In this document: positions 15,207 to 22,186 of the stretch, one piece after another
How positions within the stretch are numbered: the stretch's first letter is position 1
Layout: the number at the start of each line of letters is the position of its first letter
Source: a virus
Length of the DNA: 24,749 nucleotides
Reading direction: 5' to 3' (one strand)
IMG/VR virus record: IMGVR_UViG_3300027704_000150
Location: 1 to 24,749 of that record
Notes under the pieces: generated by a model
Told to the model about the DNA's origin: nothing
Seen by the model: the letters and a program-made list of their open reading frames with translations, nothing else
Databases searched by the model: none
Position numbers and translations under genes: made by a program

Positions 15207-15950
15207 CTACCCTGTCATATCATGTACTGGAAGAGAATAAGCGCTTATCATCTCTTGCTCTAATTTATCTTTTTCCATTTGAGCCTGAGATAATATATCA
15301 GCTCCGTTAAATTGAACTCCTCCTGGTAGCTGCATTCCTGTAAATTTACTCAGGTTCGAACCCCATTGATATTTAATTAAACACGTAGCATACTCAGTTA
15401 ACCACCTATCGCTCCATAAATCTGTGTACGTATCTCCATCAAGCTTTTCATAAACGTGTGCAACTATATATTCACCCGCATTCCTCTTATCCCAATCCAT
15501 ATCAATATGAAGTCTGTTGACATGTCTATTATACCTCAACGGTTGCTTACCGACCAAAATTTCCTCGATCATTCGAATATTCATAAAATTCATATAGAAA
15601 GGAACGAGATCATATCTCGACAGATCATATAAATCATTTAAAGCAATTTGATATCGGATATTGAAAAGATTGTTTGTACTTGTAGTATCCCCAATGTCAA
15701 AGATATCAACAATACCAATAATATTACTATTAGTAATCGTGATATACTTATTAGTTTTGTCGGTTTCTGTTACAACGTGTTTCAAAAAAGTCTTTTGTGT
15801 ACCATCAAAATGATAGTCTTGGTAATAAGCAAGTGCTTGATCAACACGATCGTCTATCTGATCGTCGTCGACATTAATCTCTATAACTGGTTTACCAAGT
15901 CTTCTGAGACACAATTCTTTGAATGTTGCTTTCGTAGTAGGTACTGCCAT
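15207..15950 (-). CDS. 13: Neck protein gp13
   Basis: The 247-residue product starts MAVPTTKATFKELCLRRLGK and continues with PVIEINVDDDQIDDRVDQAL then YYQDYHFDGT, a highly characteristic start of marine T4-type gp13. Downstream are IVDIFDIG, LPFYMNF-like segments, RLHIDMDWDKRNAGEYIVAH and WLTEYATCLIKYQWGSNLSK. It is shorter than T4 gp13 (309). It binds the portal after packaging as part of the neck. The ATG has a GGGGA about 7 bases upstream and lies 3 bases after the preceding stop. Confidence 0.93.
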   Translation of the reverse strand: MAVPTTKATFKELCLRRLGKPVIEINVDDDQIDDRVDQALAYYQDYHFDGTQKTFLKHVVTETDKTNKYITITNSNIIGIVDIFDIGDTTSTNNLFNIRYQIALNDLYDLSRYDLVPFYMNFMNIRMIEEILVGKQPLRYNRHVNRLHIDMDWDKRNAGEYIVAHVYEKLDGDTYTDLWSDRWLTEYATCLIKYQWGSNLSKFTGMQLPGGVQFNGADILSQAQMEKDKLEQEMISAYSLPVHDMTG

Positions 15951-15953
15951 TTC

Positions 15954-16583
15954 TTATCCCCAGGCTGCATCGCCATTGGCGTATAAAACTTGAAATCTAT
16001 TTCCACTTCCATCCTTTAGCGCTGTGGTGAATTGTAAGTTCGAACCCGCCAAAAAGTTAGCAGATGAATTAATACAATTGAAAGTAACTACTGTATTGTT
16101 TGCACTAGCACTTACTCCTCCTGCAACGGTGACGTTTCTAACATGAGTTGTGTTAGAAGCCATCATAAAATCACTTGCTTGTCTATCTGTAATAGTCACA
16201 TCAGACAAACCATTAAGTTGTGTTGATCCACCTGTTACTGCATTCTCATCTACGTAATTCTTTACAGCGGTGGTTGTTGCTATAGTTGACGAGTTGGCTA
16301 CCGAATCTATATTAGCAGACAACCCTACAATTTTTGTGTTAGCTGTTCCTGAAGTAGTAAGAGTTAACCCTCCAGATTTAATTTCATCGATGAAGCTATT
16401 TGCATCTATTACTATAGCTTGGTTGGCTGTTAGTGTTCCTGGAGTTCTTTTTCCTCCAATTGCAAGAACAACATTATTAGAACCAATGAAAAATATTTCG
16501 CCGTTTGTTGCATAGGCAGGCTCACCATTAGCCAACGAAGTTGGTATTGATGTATTGGCACTATACCTTAATTGGATTGCCAC
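15954..16583 (-). CDS. Probable tail fibre / appendage structural protein
   Basis: The 209-residue product is rich in Asn, Ser, Thr, Ala and Val. Its N-terminal LANGEPAYATNGEIFFIGSN (residues 18-37) resembles the short L-x-x-GE-x-AY repeat found in phage tail fibre and appendage proteins. Later TTAVKNYVDENA and VTGGSTQLNGLSDVTI resemble segments linking fibre repeats, and it ends FQVLYANGDAAWG. No enzyme motif is visible. It starts at a GTG that overlaps the upstream TAG by one base, and gp13 follows 3 bases after its stop. Its location upstream of the neck genes is where marine T4-like phages keep appendage genes. Confidence 0.7.
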   Translation of the reverse strand: MAIQLRYSANTSIPTSLANGEPAYATNGEIFFIGSNNVVLAIGGKRTPGTLTANQAIVIDANSFIDEIKSGGLTLTTSGTANTKIVGLSANIDSVANSSTIATTTAVKNYVDENAVTGGSTQLNGLSDVTITDRQASDFMMASNTTHVRNVTVAGGVSASANNTVVTFNCINSSANFLAGSNLQFTTALKDGSGNRFQVLYANGDAAWG

Positions 16584-16852
16584 TAGAAATTTCCTCCGGA
16601 TGCTCTACTACTAGCAATAAAAGTATCGTTAGCAGATACGTATCTAATTATCTGATCGTCAGCAATACTATCTGTATTGACGTCTTCAAAATCATTAACT
16701 CTTCTAACTACTTTTGTTGGCATTGTTAATGATATCTTTGAAGCAGCATTAGCTAAATGTATAGTCCCTGATGCTACATTAGATAATGGTGTTCCATTAG
16801 CATGCAACGGCGTAACTGTTGTATTACTACTTATGGTAATACTAACTCCCAT
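16583..16852 (-). CDS. Small virion-appendage-like protein
   Basis: The 89-residue product is not recognised by name. It is beta-rich (MGVSITISSNTTVTPLHANG) and ends with DQIIRYVSANDTFIASS followed by a GG-x-F tail. This C-terminal module resembles the end of the next upstream gene product (ILVYNSALNKYVLS, then DGGSF). Together with its neighbours it appears to be part of a small modular fibre or decoration set. The start overlaps the preceding stop by one base (TAATG), so the four genes are translationally coupled. Confidence 0.65.
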   Translation of the reverse strand: MGVSITISSNTTVTPLHANGTPLSNVASGTIHLANAASKISLTMPTKVVRRVNDFEDVNTDSIADDQIIRYVSANDTFIASSRASGGNF

Positions 16853-17064
16853 TAAAAGGAACCACCATCCATACTATCTGCTGATAACACGTATTTATTA
16901 AGAGCAGAATTATACACTAAAATTGTACCGTTTGCCTTATTTGATTCGACCACGTCCTCACATGCTTCTAGTCTATTTGCTGTTCCTGATACAGGATTAC
17001 CATATATAGATAATGTGTTGAGTGTATTGGAAAGTATTTGTGTTCCAGATCTGAAAGTACTCAT
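16852..17064 (-). CDS. Small virion-appendage-like protein
   Basis: The 70-residue product (MSTFRSGTQILSNTLNTLSI) ends with NGTILVYNSALNKYVLSAD and DGGSF. The G-x-IL-x-YN-x-x-x-x-KYV pattern is one I associate with marine phage fibre and virion proteins. It overlaps the upstream gene as ATGA and the downstream gene as TAATG. Probable structural accessory protein; no specific function can be assigned. Confidence 0.65.
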   Translation of the reverse strand: MSTFRSGTQILSNTLNTLSIYGNPVSGTANRLEACEDVVESNKANGTILVYNSALNKYVLSADSMDGGSF

Positions 17065-17396
17065 TGAGTCACCCTTGGTGTTACTGTTACGATTCCCTCT
17101 ACAGCCCTCAATTTGGTATTAGCAGATGTGTTATTTAAACTTAAATCATACACATATCTACCGTCTGTTATTCCCGCTGTGTTAGCATAATTCAAAACCA
17201 TCGTTACTGTTCCATTAGTACCACCTGTTGTACAAGTGAACGTAGCAGTAGCAGAAGATGAAGAAAAGTGTTTTCTTATCTGAGAATTTGCTGTATAATT
17301 AGTCAAGTCGACTCGAGCACCAGCTGCATCCGTGATATCAATATCAGTAGAAAAACTAGTACCTTGCTCAATCACAATGTTTGCTTTAACTGCCAT
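17061..17396 (-). CDS. Beta-sandwich structural protein (baseplate/appendage N-terminal-domain-like)
   Basis: The 111-residue product resembles the small beta-sandwich domain found at the N-terminus of BppU-type baseplate proteins and in many marine phage structural proteins. It begins MAVKANIVIEQGTSFSTDID, has LTNYTANSQIRKHFSSSSAT, then a TNGTVTMVLNYANTAGI segment and DGRYVYDLSLNNT, ending in VEGIVTVTPRVTQ. It is the first gene of the four-gene appendage group, 27 bases downstream of a TATAAATA late promoter. Fold assignment is from pattern recall. Confidence 0.68.
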   Translation of the reverse strand: MAVKANIVIEQGTSFSTDIDITDAAGARVDLTNYTANSQIRKHFSSSSATATFTCTTGGTNGTVTMVLNYANTAGITDGRYVYDLSLNNTSANTKLRAVEGIVTVTPRVTQ

Positions 17397-17414
17397 TCCA
17401 TGCTCCTAAACTTA

Positions 17415-17422
17415 GCTAAATA
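17415..17422 (+). promoter_or_regulatory. Candidate late promoter (GCTAAATA) for the plus-strand operon
   Basis: GCTAAATA on the plus strand lies 32 bases upstream of the first plus-strand ATG (17454). It is the same octamer as the variant upstream of gp19. It directly abuts the exact TATAAATA of the opposite strand, forming the palindrome TAAATATATTTA at 17417-17428. It is the best candidate seen for driving the plus-strand operon; activity is inferred. Confidence 0.42.
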
Positions 17423-17430
17423 TATTTATA
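17423..17430 (-). promoter_or_regulatory. T4-type late promoter for the appendage-neck operon
   Basis: The minus strand reads TATAAATA, 27 bases upstream of the ATG at 17396. It heads the long run of overlapping or nearly abutting genes from the appendage proteins through gp13, gp14 and gp15 to the terminase genes. Confidence 0.82.
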
Positions 17431-17453
17431 AGAACAATCAGGCGGTCATTATA

Positions 17454-18017
17454 ATGAGTAAAATTAGTGAATTGCGGCAACATGCTCGTAATAGAAAATT
17501 ACCTCCTTACATGGAGATTGGAAGAATCACACCGGAATTGGTTGTTCATAATCTATTTATCTATGATGATTTATCGAGAGATCCAAAAAACTTATCTGGA
17601 ATGAAGACAGCTGAACACCGGCATGCTAATGCTGTAGCTGGAGTCAGCACCGGTAAAGACGTTTATGATTTAGGAAAATTTTATAATCAAATCCATACAA
17701 ATGAAATTGAACTTAGTGCGCCTAATTTTAATTTTGTGAATACTAGATTTGCTATGTTAGAACCAGGACACCATATAGATTTTCATATGGATCCTCCTAG
17801 CATATATAACATTATATGTCCTCTGACAGATCCTGTTATATTAGAAATTAGAGAAGATTTAAACGCTTATCCAGTAATTATGCCCGGTGAAATTTGTTTT
17901 ATTAATCCGAGTTACTCACATGCTTCTCGTCACGAGTCGAAGGAAACAAGAGTAGCTATATTAGCCAATTTTGATTATAATGAGGAAGTGTATGACCACC
18001 TTACCAGGCTACTATGA
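17454..18017 (+). CDS. Asp/Asn beta-hydroxylase-like 2OG-Fe(II) oxygenase
   Basis: The 187-residue product has a double-stranded beta-helix signature. R98-F-A-M-L-E-P-G is followed by HHIDFHMDPP with H111-x-D113, then VIMPGEICFINPSYSHASRH with H156 as the distal iron ligand, and R166 in ETRVAILANF as a likely 2OG-binding arginine. The order R, PG, H-x-D, distal H, R resembles the aspartyl/asparaginyl hydroxylase family. The ATG at 17454 is chosen because upstream in-frame codons run into the opposite-strand gene and its promoter. AGGCGG upstream is a weak ribosome site. The end overlaps the radical SAM gene by 26 bases, suggesting the two act together. Substrate unknown. Confidence 0.75.
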   Translation: MSKISELRQHARNRKLPPYMEIGRITPELVVHNLFIYDDLSRDPKNLSGMKTAEHRHANAVAGVSTGKDVYDLGKFYNQIHTNEIELSAPNFNFVNTRFAMLEPGHHIDFHMDPPSIYNIICPLTDPVILEIREDLNAYPVIMPGEICFINPSYSHASRHESKETRVAILANFDYNEEVYDHLTRLL

Positions 18018-18921
18018 AGTAGAGCCAGAAGATTGTAAATTTACAGACGTTACGGCAGACGTTACTCATCAGTGTAATATGAGCTGCTCGAATTGTTACA
18101 TCCCCAATAGAGATGTACCAGACATGGATATTGATAAGATGCTGGATTGCATTAGTAGATTTCCTCAAAGAACAATGATACGAATAATGGGCGCTGAGCC
18201 TACTATGAGAAATGACCTAGTAGACATAATTAAACGCATTAGAGCAACAGGAAATAGATGTACCCTGTTGACTAATGGGCTAAAGTTGGGTAGTATGAGA
18301 TATACTCAGAGTCTTAGAGATGCTAAACTATCACACGTATATCTAAGCCTCAATGGGGTTGATAATGATGATTGGTATGAAGAAATAGATGAGCTGAGGT
18401 GTGCTAAGCTTAAAGTGAAAGCCTTAGTAAATATTAAAGCCGCCAGGTTTATTATCGATACCGGTACAATATTATGTAAGGGTATCAACGATGATGCGCC
18501 TTCAAGGCTGATACATCTATTTAAAGAAAAAGAAATAGAACACGCAATGATACGATTTAAGAATGTTGGACAGCATGGAAGGTATTTACTAGAAAGTGTT
18601 GATAATTGGTCAATGGATGATATGATACAGATTTGTGCAGATCACTTTGGCATCACAGTAGATTATATTAATTCGTGGAGAGAGAAGCCAATATATGGTG
18701 ATCATGTTGAACCAGATACATTTATGTTTCCTATAAATGAGAACTCAGAAGGTAAAATGCTACACAGAAGTGGGCTATGGGTCAAACTTGCTGATTGGGA
18801 TAGCCATGGAGATACTCGGCCGTATCCATTCATGGAACAAACGCGTCGAGGTAGAATAACAGAAGACTTTAAAGTTGCTCCTCTTCCTGCTCATATAGTA
18901 GCGAATGAGGGTGGATATTAA
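17992..18921 (+). CDS. Radical SAM enzyme
   Basis: The 309-residue product carries the radical SAM cluster motif CNMSCSNCY (C28, C32, C35; CxxxCxxC) near the N-terminus. IRIMGAEPTMRNDLVDIIKR matches the GGEP-type SAM-binding motif, then TLLTNGLKLG and VYLSLNGVDNDDW follow, as in the partial TIM barrel. No long Cys-rich C-terminal SPASM domain is visible; the C-terminal region (about 230-309) is unassigned. Such enzymes generate a 5'-deoxyadenosyl radical for C-H activation, methylation, epimerisation or peptide modification. The ATG at 17992 is preferred because GAGGAAG precedes it closely, over in-frame ATGs just upstream. The stop overlaps the next ATG by one base. Confidence 0.9.
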   Translation: MTTLPGYYEVEPEDCKFTDVTADVTHQCNMSCSNCYIPNRDVPDMDIDKMLDCISRFPQRTMIRIMGAEPTMRNDLVDIIKRIRATGNRCTLLTNGLKLGSMRYTQSLRDAKLSHVYLSLNGVDNDDWYEEIDELRCAKLKVKALVNIKAARFIIDTGTILCKGINDDAPSRLIHLFKEKEIEHAMIRFKNVGQHGRYLLESVDNWSMDDMIQICADHFGITVDYINSWREKPIYGDHVEPDTFMFPINENSEGKMLHRSGLWVKLADWDSHGDTRPYPFMEQTRRGRITEDFKVAPLPAHIVANEGGY

Positions 18922-19352
18922 TGGAGATACCTACCTTCTTTCAAAAAGGTGATAACGAATATTTAAATCCTATTAGATTGTTATACAACTCGAAGAAGTA
19001 TAAATTTTATCATGTAATTACATACACCGATTATTATCAAGCATATACAAGTCCCAATGAGTTCAAAGCATCTGGTAGGCTACCATTTGAATTTAACAGA
19101 ACAATGAGACAATTTGCTATTGAAAAGTCGTTTATGAAACTGAAGAACCACGGTGAAGGAACCTATCTTACCTTTTCTACCATAGAAGATCATCACACAA
19201 TTAAAGATTGGATAGCAGCTAAAGATTGGATGCCATTAATATTAATGTATGATAAAGACATAGTAGATTTAGATGCAAACAAACACGTGGAGGTAGAAAG
19301 TATAGACAAATACCTATCCATAACACGGGAGTGGATTGATGACAGCCATTGA
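18921..19352 (+). CDS. Unrecognised protein in the modification operon
   Basis: The 143-residue product (MEIPTFFQKGDNEYLNPIRL) is not recognised. It is soluble, rich in aromatic and charged residues, with an apparent alpha/beta pattern (KYKFYHVITYTDYYQAYTSP, later STIEDHHTIKDWIAAKDWMP, ending SITREWIDDSH). No signal peptide, membrane segment or Cys cluster is seen. It begins inside the radical SAM stop codon and overlaps the first glycosyltransferase by 14 bases. That places it as a coupled component between the radical SAM enzyme and the glycosyltransferases; it may be a partner or substrate-binding protein. Confidence 0.75.
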   Translation: MEIPTFFQKGDNEYLNPIRLLYNSKKYKFYHVITYTDYYQAYTSPNEFKASGRLPFEFNRTMRQFAIEKSFMKLKNHGEGTYLTFSTIEDHHTIKDWIAAKDWMPLILMYDKDIVDLDANKHVEVESIDKYLSITREWIDDSH

Positions 19353-20136
19353 CATTTGGGTTATTAAAACCGTACATATAGAATGCCCATATCAAACAGA
19401 ATGGGATCCTAGTGAGTATTACACCGACATCCACGTCATGGACTTAAAACATCAAATTGATGAATACTTTACACAACCATATACTTTCAATTTAGTAACA
19501 AATCAAACTACAATTGCAATGCCTGGTATTACAATTCATGACTGTAATGATTGGAATTTATGGGGTTGGTGGAACAAAATAGGATTGTTCAGTAAGGAGC
19601 TATCTGGCCCTGGAATCAACATTTACATTGACTTAGATACGATTATTCAAAAAGACTTTACCGATCTTCCGGCATTTGCTCCTAAAGATAAAATCAGTAT
19701 GTTGTATTGTTATTGGAAACCTATCGATTGGGAATCACAAGCATTTAAAGTATCTAATTTTAATCCAGATTTTGAATTTGCCACATTAATCAATTCGTCC
19801 ATCATGGTGTGGCACGGTGATCAGTATGATTATATTTGGCAACAGCTTATGGAAGATCCAGAGACGTTCACGTTTAGGTTTAGAGGTAATGATGAATACA
19901 TGAACCACTTTCACAAAGATGTAATTAACTGTCTTCCTAGAGGATGGGCATATTCTTATTTCTTTGGTGCAGAAGAAGGTTCAGAATTTTTTCCCAAAGA
20001 CAAGGATCAATTTATAAAGAGACGGGACTTTCATTTTAGATTATTAAATGGTCAAGGAAAAAAGTGGAGAGATTATGATGATGGTCAACCTTTGGAAAAC
20101 TCATCAAAGGATGTTGTTAGAAAGATGAAAGGTTGA
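19339..20136 (+). CDS. GT-A-type glycosyltransferase 1
   Basis: The 265-residue product has a GT-A-like layout. The key segment is WNLWGWWNKIGLFSKEL followed by NIYIDLDTIIQKDF, with D98-L-D100 as the metal- and sugar-nucleotide-binding DxD. NSSIMVWHGD then supplies the mid-domain strand, and GWAYSYFFGAEEG a C-terminal one. No membrane segment is seen, so it should be cytosolic. The ATG at 19339 has GGAG about 9 bases upstream; a TTG immediately before it is a weaker alternative. It overlaps the next gene by 4 bases. Donor and acceptor are unknown. The family resembles GT8/GT32-like enzymes, but the exact family cannot be fixed by eye. Confidence 0.75.
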   Translation: MTAIDIWVIKTVHIECPYQTEWDPSEYYTDIHVMDLKHQIDEYFTQPYTFNLVTNQTTIAMPGITIHDCNDWNLWGWWNKIGLFSKELSGPGINIYIDLDTIIQKDFTDLPAFAPKDKISMLYCYWKPIDWESQAFKVSNFNPDFEFATLINSSIMVWHGDQYDYIWQQLMEDPETFTFRFRGNDEYMNHFHKDVINCLPRGWAYSYFFGAEEGSEFFPKDKDQFIKRRDFHFRLLNGQGKKWRDYDDGQPLENSSKDVVRKMKG

Positions 20137-20900
20137 ATACTATTAATTTAATGACTATGAAATGGGGTACGAAGTTCAAAGCTGAATATCCTAATTTAAT
20201 TCATAGAATGGCTAAGAAATATATGCCATGTGAATTCAACTCTTATTGTATGACTGATGATCCAACGGGATTAGATAAAGATATTATAGCAGTAGAATGC
20301 ACTGAGCAATGGTTATGGAATGATATCTTGGAACAAGATCAATGGTACTTCTGGGATGGTATTAAGATGTCGTTATTTGCTCCTAAACTGTGTGGTATAG
20401 AAGGTAAGATTTTATTTACAGACCTAGATAATTTATTTATCAGCCCGATGGATAGGATCATCAACACTCCAACGCCAGCCATGATTGGTTGTGATTGGAT
20501 GCCACCGTGGCATGTTGGGATGCATGGTGGTAATTATTTTCTAACAATGTTGTTTAATGCGAGTTTGATATACGTGGATAATACAGATCCAATTACAAAC
20601 GAAATCTGGAATCATTTCAATAAGAATTATAAGAAAATTAAACAATCGTTGTATAGTGCTGATGCTTATTTATGGCGTAAATGGAGAGATCAGATACACA
20701 CATATCCAAAAGGAACAGTATATTCGTTTAATAGGGGTGCTGCTTATCCAGACAACTATACTATAGCTGGAAAAGCTGCTAAGTATAAGTATAGACCTGA
20801 TCATTCCGTTTGTGTGTTTATGGAAGACCATGAACCAGATCCACTGGATATACATGATGGGTGGGTTGCAAGAGAATGGAAACAATACCTTGAAAATTGA
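20133..20900 (+). CDS. GT-A-type glycosyltransferase 2
   Basis: The 255-residue product starts with a beta strand MNTINLMTMKWGTKFKAEYP, typical of the first Rossmann-like strand of these enzymes. It has WYFWDGIKMSLFAPKL followed by GKILFTDLDNLFISPMD, with D97-L-D99 as the DxD. LFNASLIYVD and the C-terminal GTVYSFNRGAAYPD match equivalent parts of the third glycosyltransferase. The TTG at 20133 (overlapping the preceding stop) is preferred to the internal ATG at 20151 because it keeps the full first strand. It is a paralogue of its neighbours by layout, with W-W-N-K replaced by a looser F-W-D-G-I-K. Confidence 0.74.
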   Translation: MNTINLMTMKWGTKFKAEYPNLIHRMAKKYMPCEFNSYCMTDDPTGLDKDIIAVECTEQWLWNDILEQDQWYFWDGIKMSLFAPKLCGIEGKILFTDLDNLFISPMDRIINTPTPAMIGCDWMPPWHVGMHGGNYFLTMLFNASLIYVDNTDPITNEIWNHFNKNYKKIKQSLYSADAYLWRKWRDQIHTYPKGTVYSFNRGAAYPDNYTIAGKAAKYKYRPDHSVCVFMEDHEPDPLDIHDGWVAREWKQYLEN

Positions 20901-21540
20901 TATAGTGACTCTTAAAGTAGGCCTGGGTTATAAATCTGAGTATGTTAACCAGTTATTTAAGCAAGCTGAAGAGACTAATGACTTAGGTAATTTTACGTGT
21001 TACACAGATAATGCTCGTGGAATTAATCCTAATATATCAATTGAAGAATTCAATCCTATGTACAAAGAGAGAATGTGGTGGAACAAGATTGCATTCTTTG
21101 AACCAGGATTGTTTAAGAATGATACAATTTATCTTGATCTAGATTGCGTTATACAAGGCGATCTATCTCCATTTGTTAATACCGGTCACGTACTTCATAC
21201 ATCTTGGTTTAGTGAGAATGTTAATCATTATATATTTGGATGTAGTGTAAATTCTTCAGTGATGTTTATTAAAGACGAAAATTTTGTAGAAGTATATAAC
21301 GATTTTATTAAACACAGAGATAAAGTTTATAAATCATTTTATGGATTAGATTCTTGGATGTATCGAAGACACATCAACAAAATAAAATACTTTCCTGAAG
21401 GATTGGTATATTCGTTTAGATATGGAGCTAAGTATCCTCACGATGTAGAAGGCCAAAAGTTAAGAAATAATTTTAGTGTTTGCTGCTTTGATGATATTGA
21501 AGATAAAGAATCTAGGTTGAAGGAAATTTGGAATGTATGA
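20890..21540 (+). CDS. GT-A-type glycosyltransferase 3
   Basis: The 216-residue product (MKIDIVTLKVGLGYKSEYVN) repeats the layout of the two preceding genes: RMWWNKIAFFEPGLF followed by TIYLDLDCVIQGDLSPF (D83-L-D85), then VNSSVMFIKDE, a LDSWMYRRHIN segment and EGLVYSFRYGAKYPHD. It is the shortest of the three. The in-frame TTG at 20890 is the probable start; an open frame extends upstream inside the previous gene but shows no homologous sequence. It overlaps its upstream neighbour by 11 bases and the methyltransferase-like gene by 8. Function is transfer of a sugar from an activated donor, substrate unknown. Confidence 0.74.
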   Translation: MKIDIVTLKVGLGYKSEYVNQLFKQAEETNDLGNFTCYTDNARGINPNISIEEFNPMYKERMWWNKIAFFEPGLFKNDTIYLDLDCVIQGDLSPFVNTGHVLHTSWFSENVNHYIFGCSVNSSVMFIKDENFVEVYNDFIKHRDKVYKSFYGLDSWMYRRHINKIKYFPEGLVYSFRYGAKYPHDVEGQKLRNNFSVCCFDDIEDKESRLKEIWNV

Positions 21541-22186
21541 TCCTGTATTAGATGAAACATATCGTTTGTTTGTAAAGGGTATGGGATACCTACAAAAGAA
21601 CCATATCTATAAATTTAAAGATTATAGTGAGTGTGTTTTTGATACTCAAATAAAATCTAAGTGGTGGTTAGCAGAAACATTATCTAACACTGAATTTAGA
21701 GACAGAGAAGTAAAGCGTGTAAGCATTCTAGCTAGCTGGTATGGTATTGTTATTGTGCCTATGTTGTTTAAACATTTTGGTCGGATTCCAATTGACCTAT
21801 ATGATGTTGATGAGTATACTATAGATATAGCTAAACACATATACAAAGATGAGTTTAGTGATATGGTAAATGTACATTGTAAAGATGTTGTGTTTGATGA
21901 CCTAGATTTAAAAGGTAATGTTATTATCAATTGCTCGTGTGAACATATGTTTGACATGTCTCATATCGTTCAACAATACCCAGACGCATTGTATGTGCTA
22001 CAGAGTAATAATAATCGAAACGTCAAATGGCTTCATATTAATTGCGTTGACAACTTGGGCGAACTAGCTAAACAAGCAGACATTAGAAACGTAATATATG
22101 GTGAAAGCAAAGAAGTGTATGGCCAAAAAAGAATGATGCTTATTGGTACACATATGAAGGATGATAAAAATGCAGTTGGGGATTGA
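21533..22186 (+). CDS. Class I SAM-dependent methyltransferase-like protein
   Basis: The 217-residue product has a Rossmann-type order. VSILASWYGIVIVPMLF (residues 63-79) sits in the motif I place, IDLYDVDEYTIDIAKHIY (87-104) ends its second strand with acidic residues, VNVHCKDVVFDD follows, and GNVIINCSCEHMFDM (128-142) sits in the motif IV place. The ASWYG version of the glycine-rich loop resembles GGWYG loops I recall from other marine phage methyltransferase-like proteins. Substrate is unknown; a sugar or protein is as likely as DNA, and no DNA-methylase DPPY-type motif is seen. It starts inside the last glycosyltransferase and overlaps the next gene by 17 bases. Confidence 0.66.
   Translation: MYDPVLDETYRLFVKGMGYLQKNHIYKFKDYSECVFDTQIKSKWWLAETLSNTEFRDREVKRVSILASWYGIVIVPMLFKHFGRIPIDLYDVDEYTIDIAKHIYKDEFSDMVNVHCKDVVFDDLDLKGNVIINCSCEHMFDMSHIVQQYPDALYVLQSNNNRNVKWLHINCVDNLGELAKQADIRNVIYGESKEVYGQKRMMLIGTHMKDDKNAVGD

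Noticed and set aside
17268-17453. 62-codon upstream extension of the first plus-strand gene
   Set aside because: It would run through the opposite-strand gene and both promoter octamers and has no recognisable sequence. The ATG at 17454 begins the conserved-looking protein.
17450-17455. TATAAT resembling a sigma-70 -10 box on the plus strand
   Set aside because: It overlaps the ATG of the first plus gene, so a transcript from it would begin inside the gene. No matching -35 box at 17 bases was convincing.
20812-20889. 26-codon N-terminal extension of glycosyltransferase 3
   Set aside because: It lies inside the coding part of glycosyltransferase 2 in another frame. The family-like first strand begins at the TTG at 20890.
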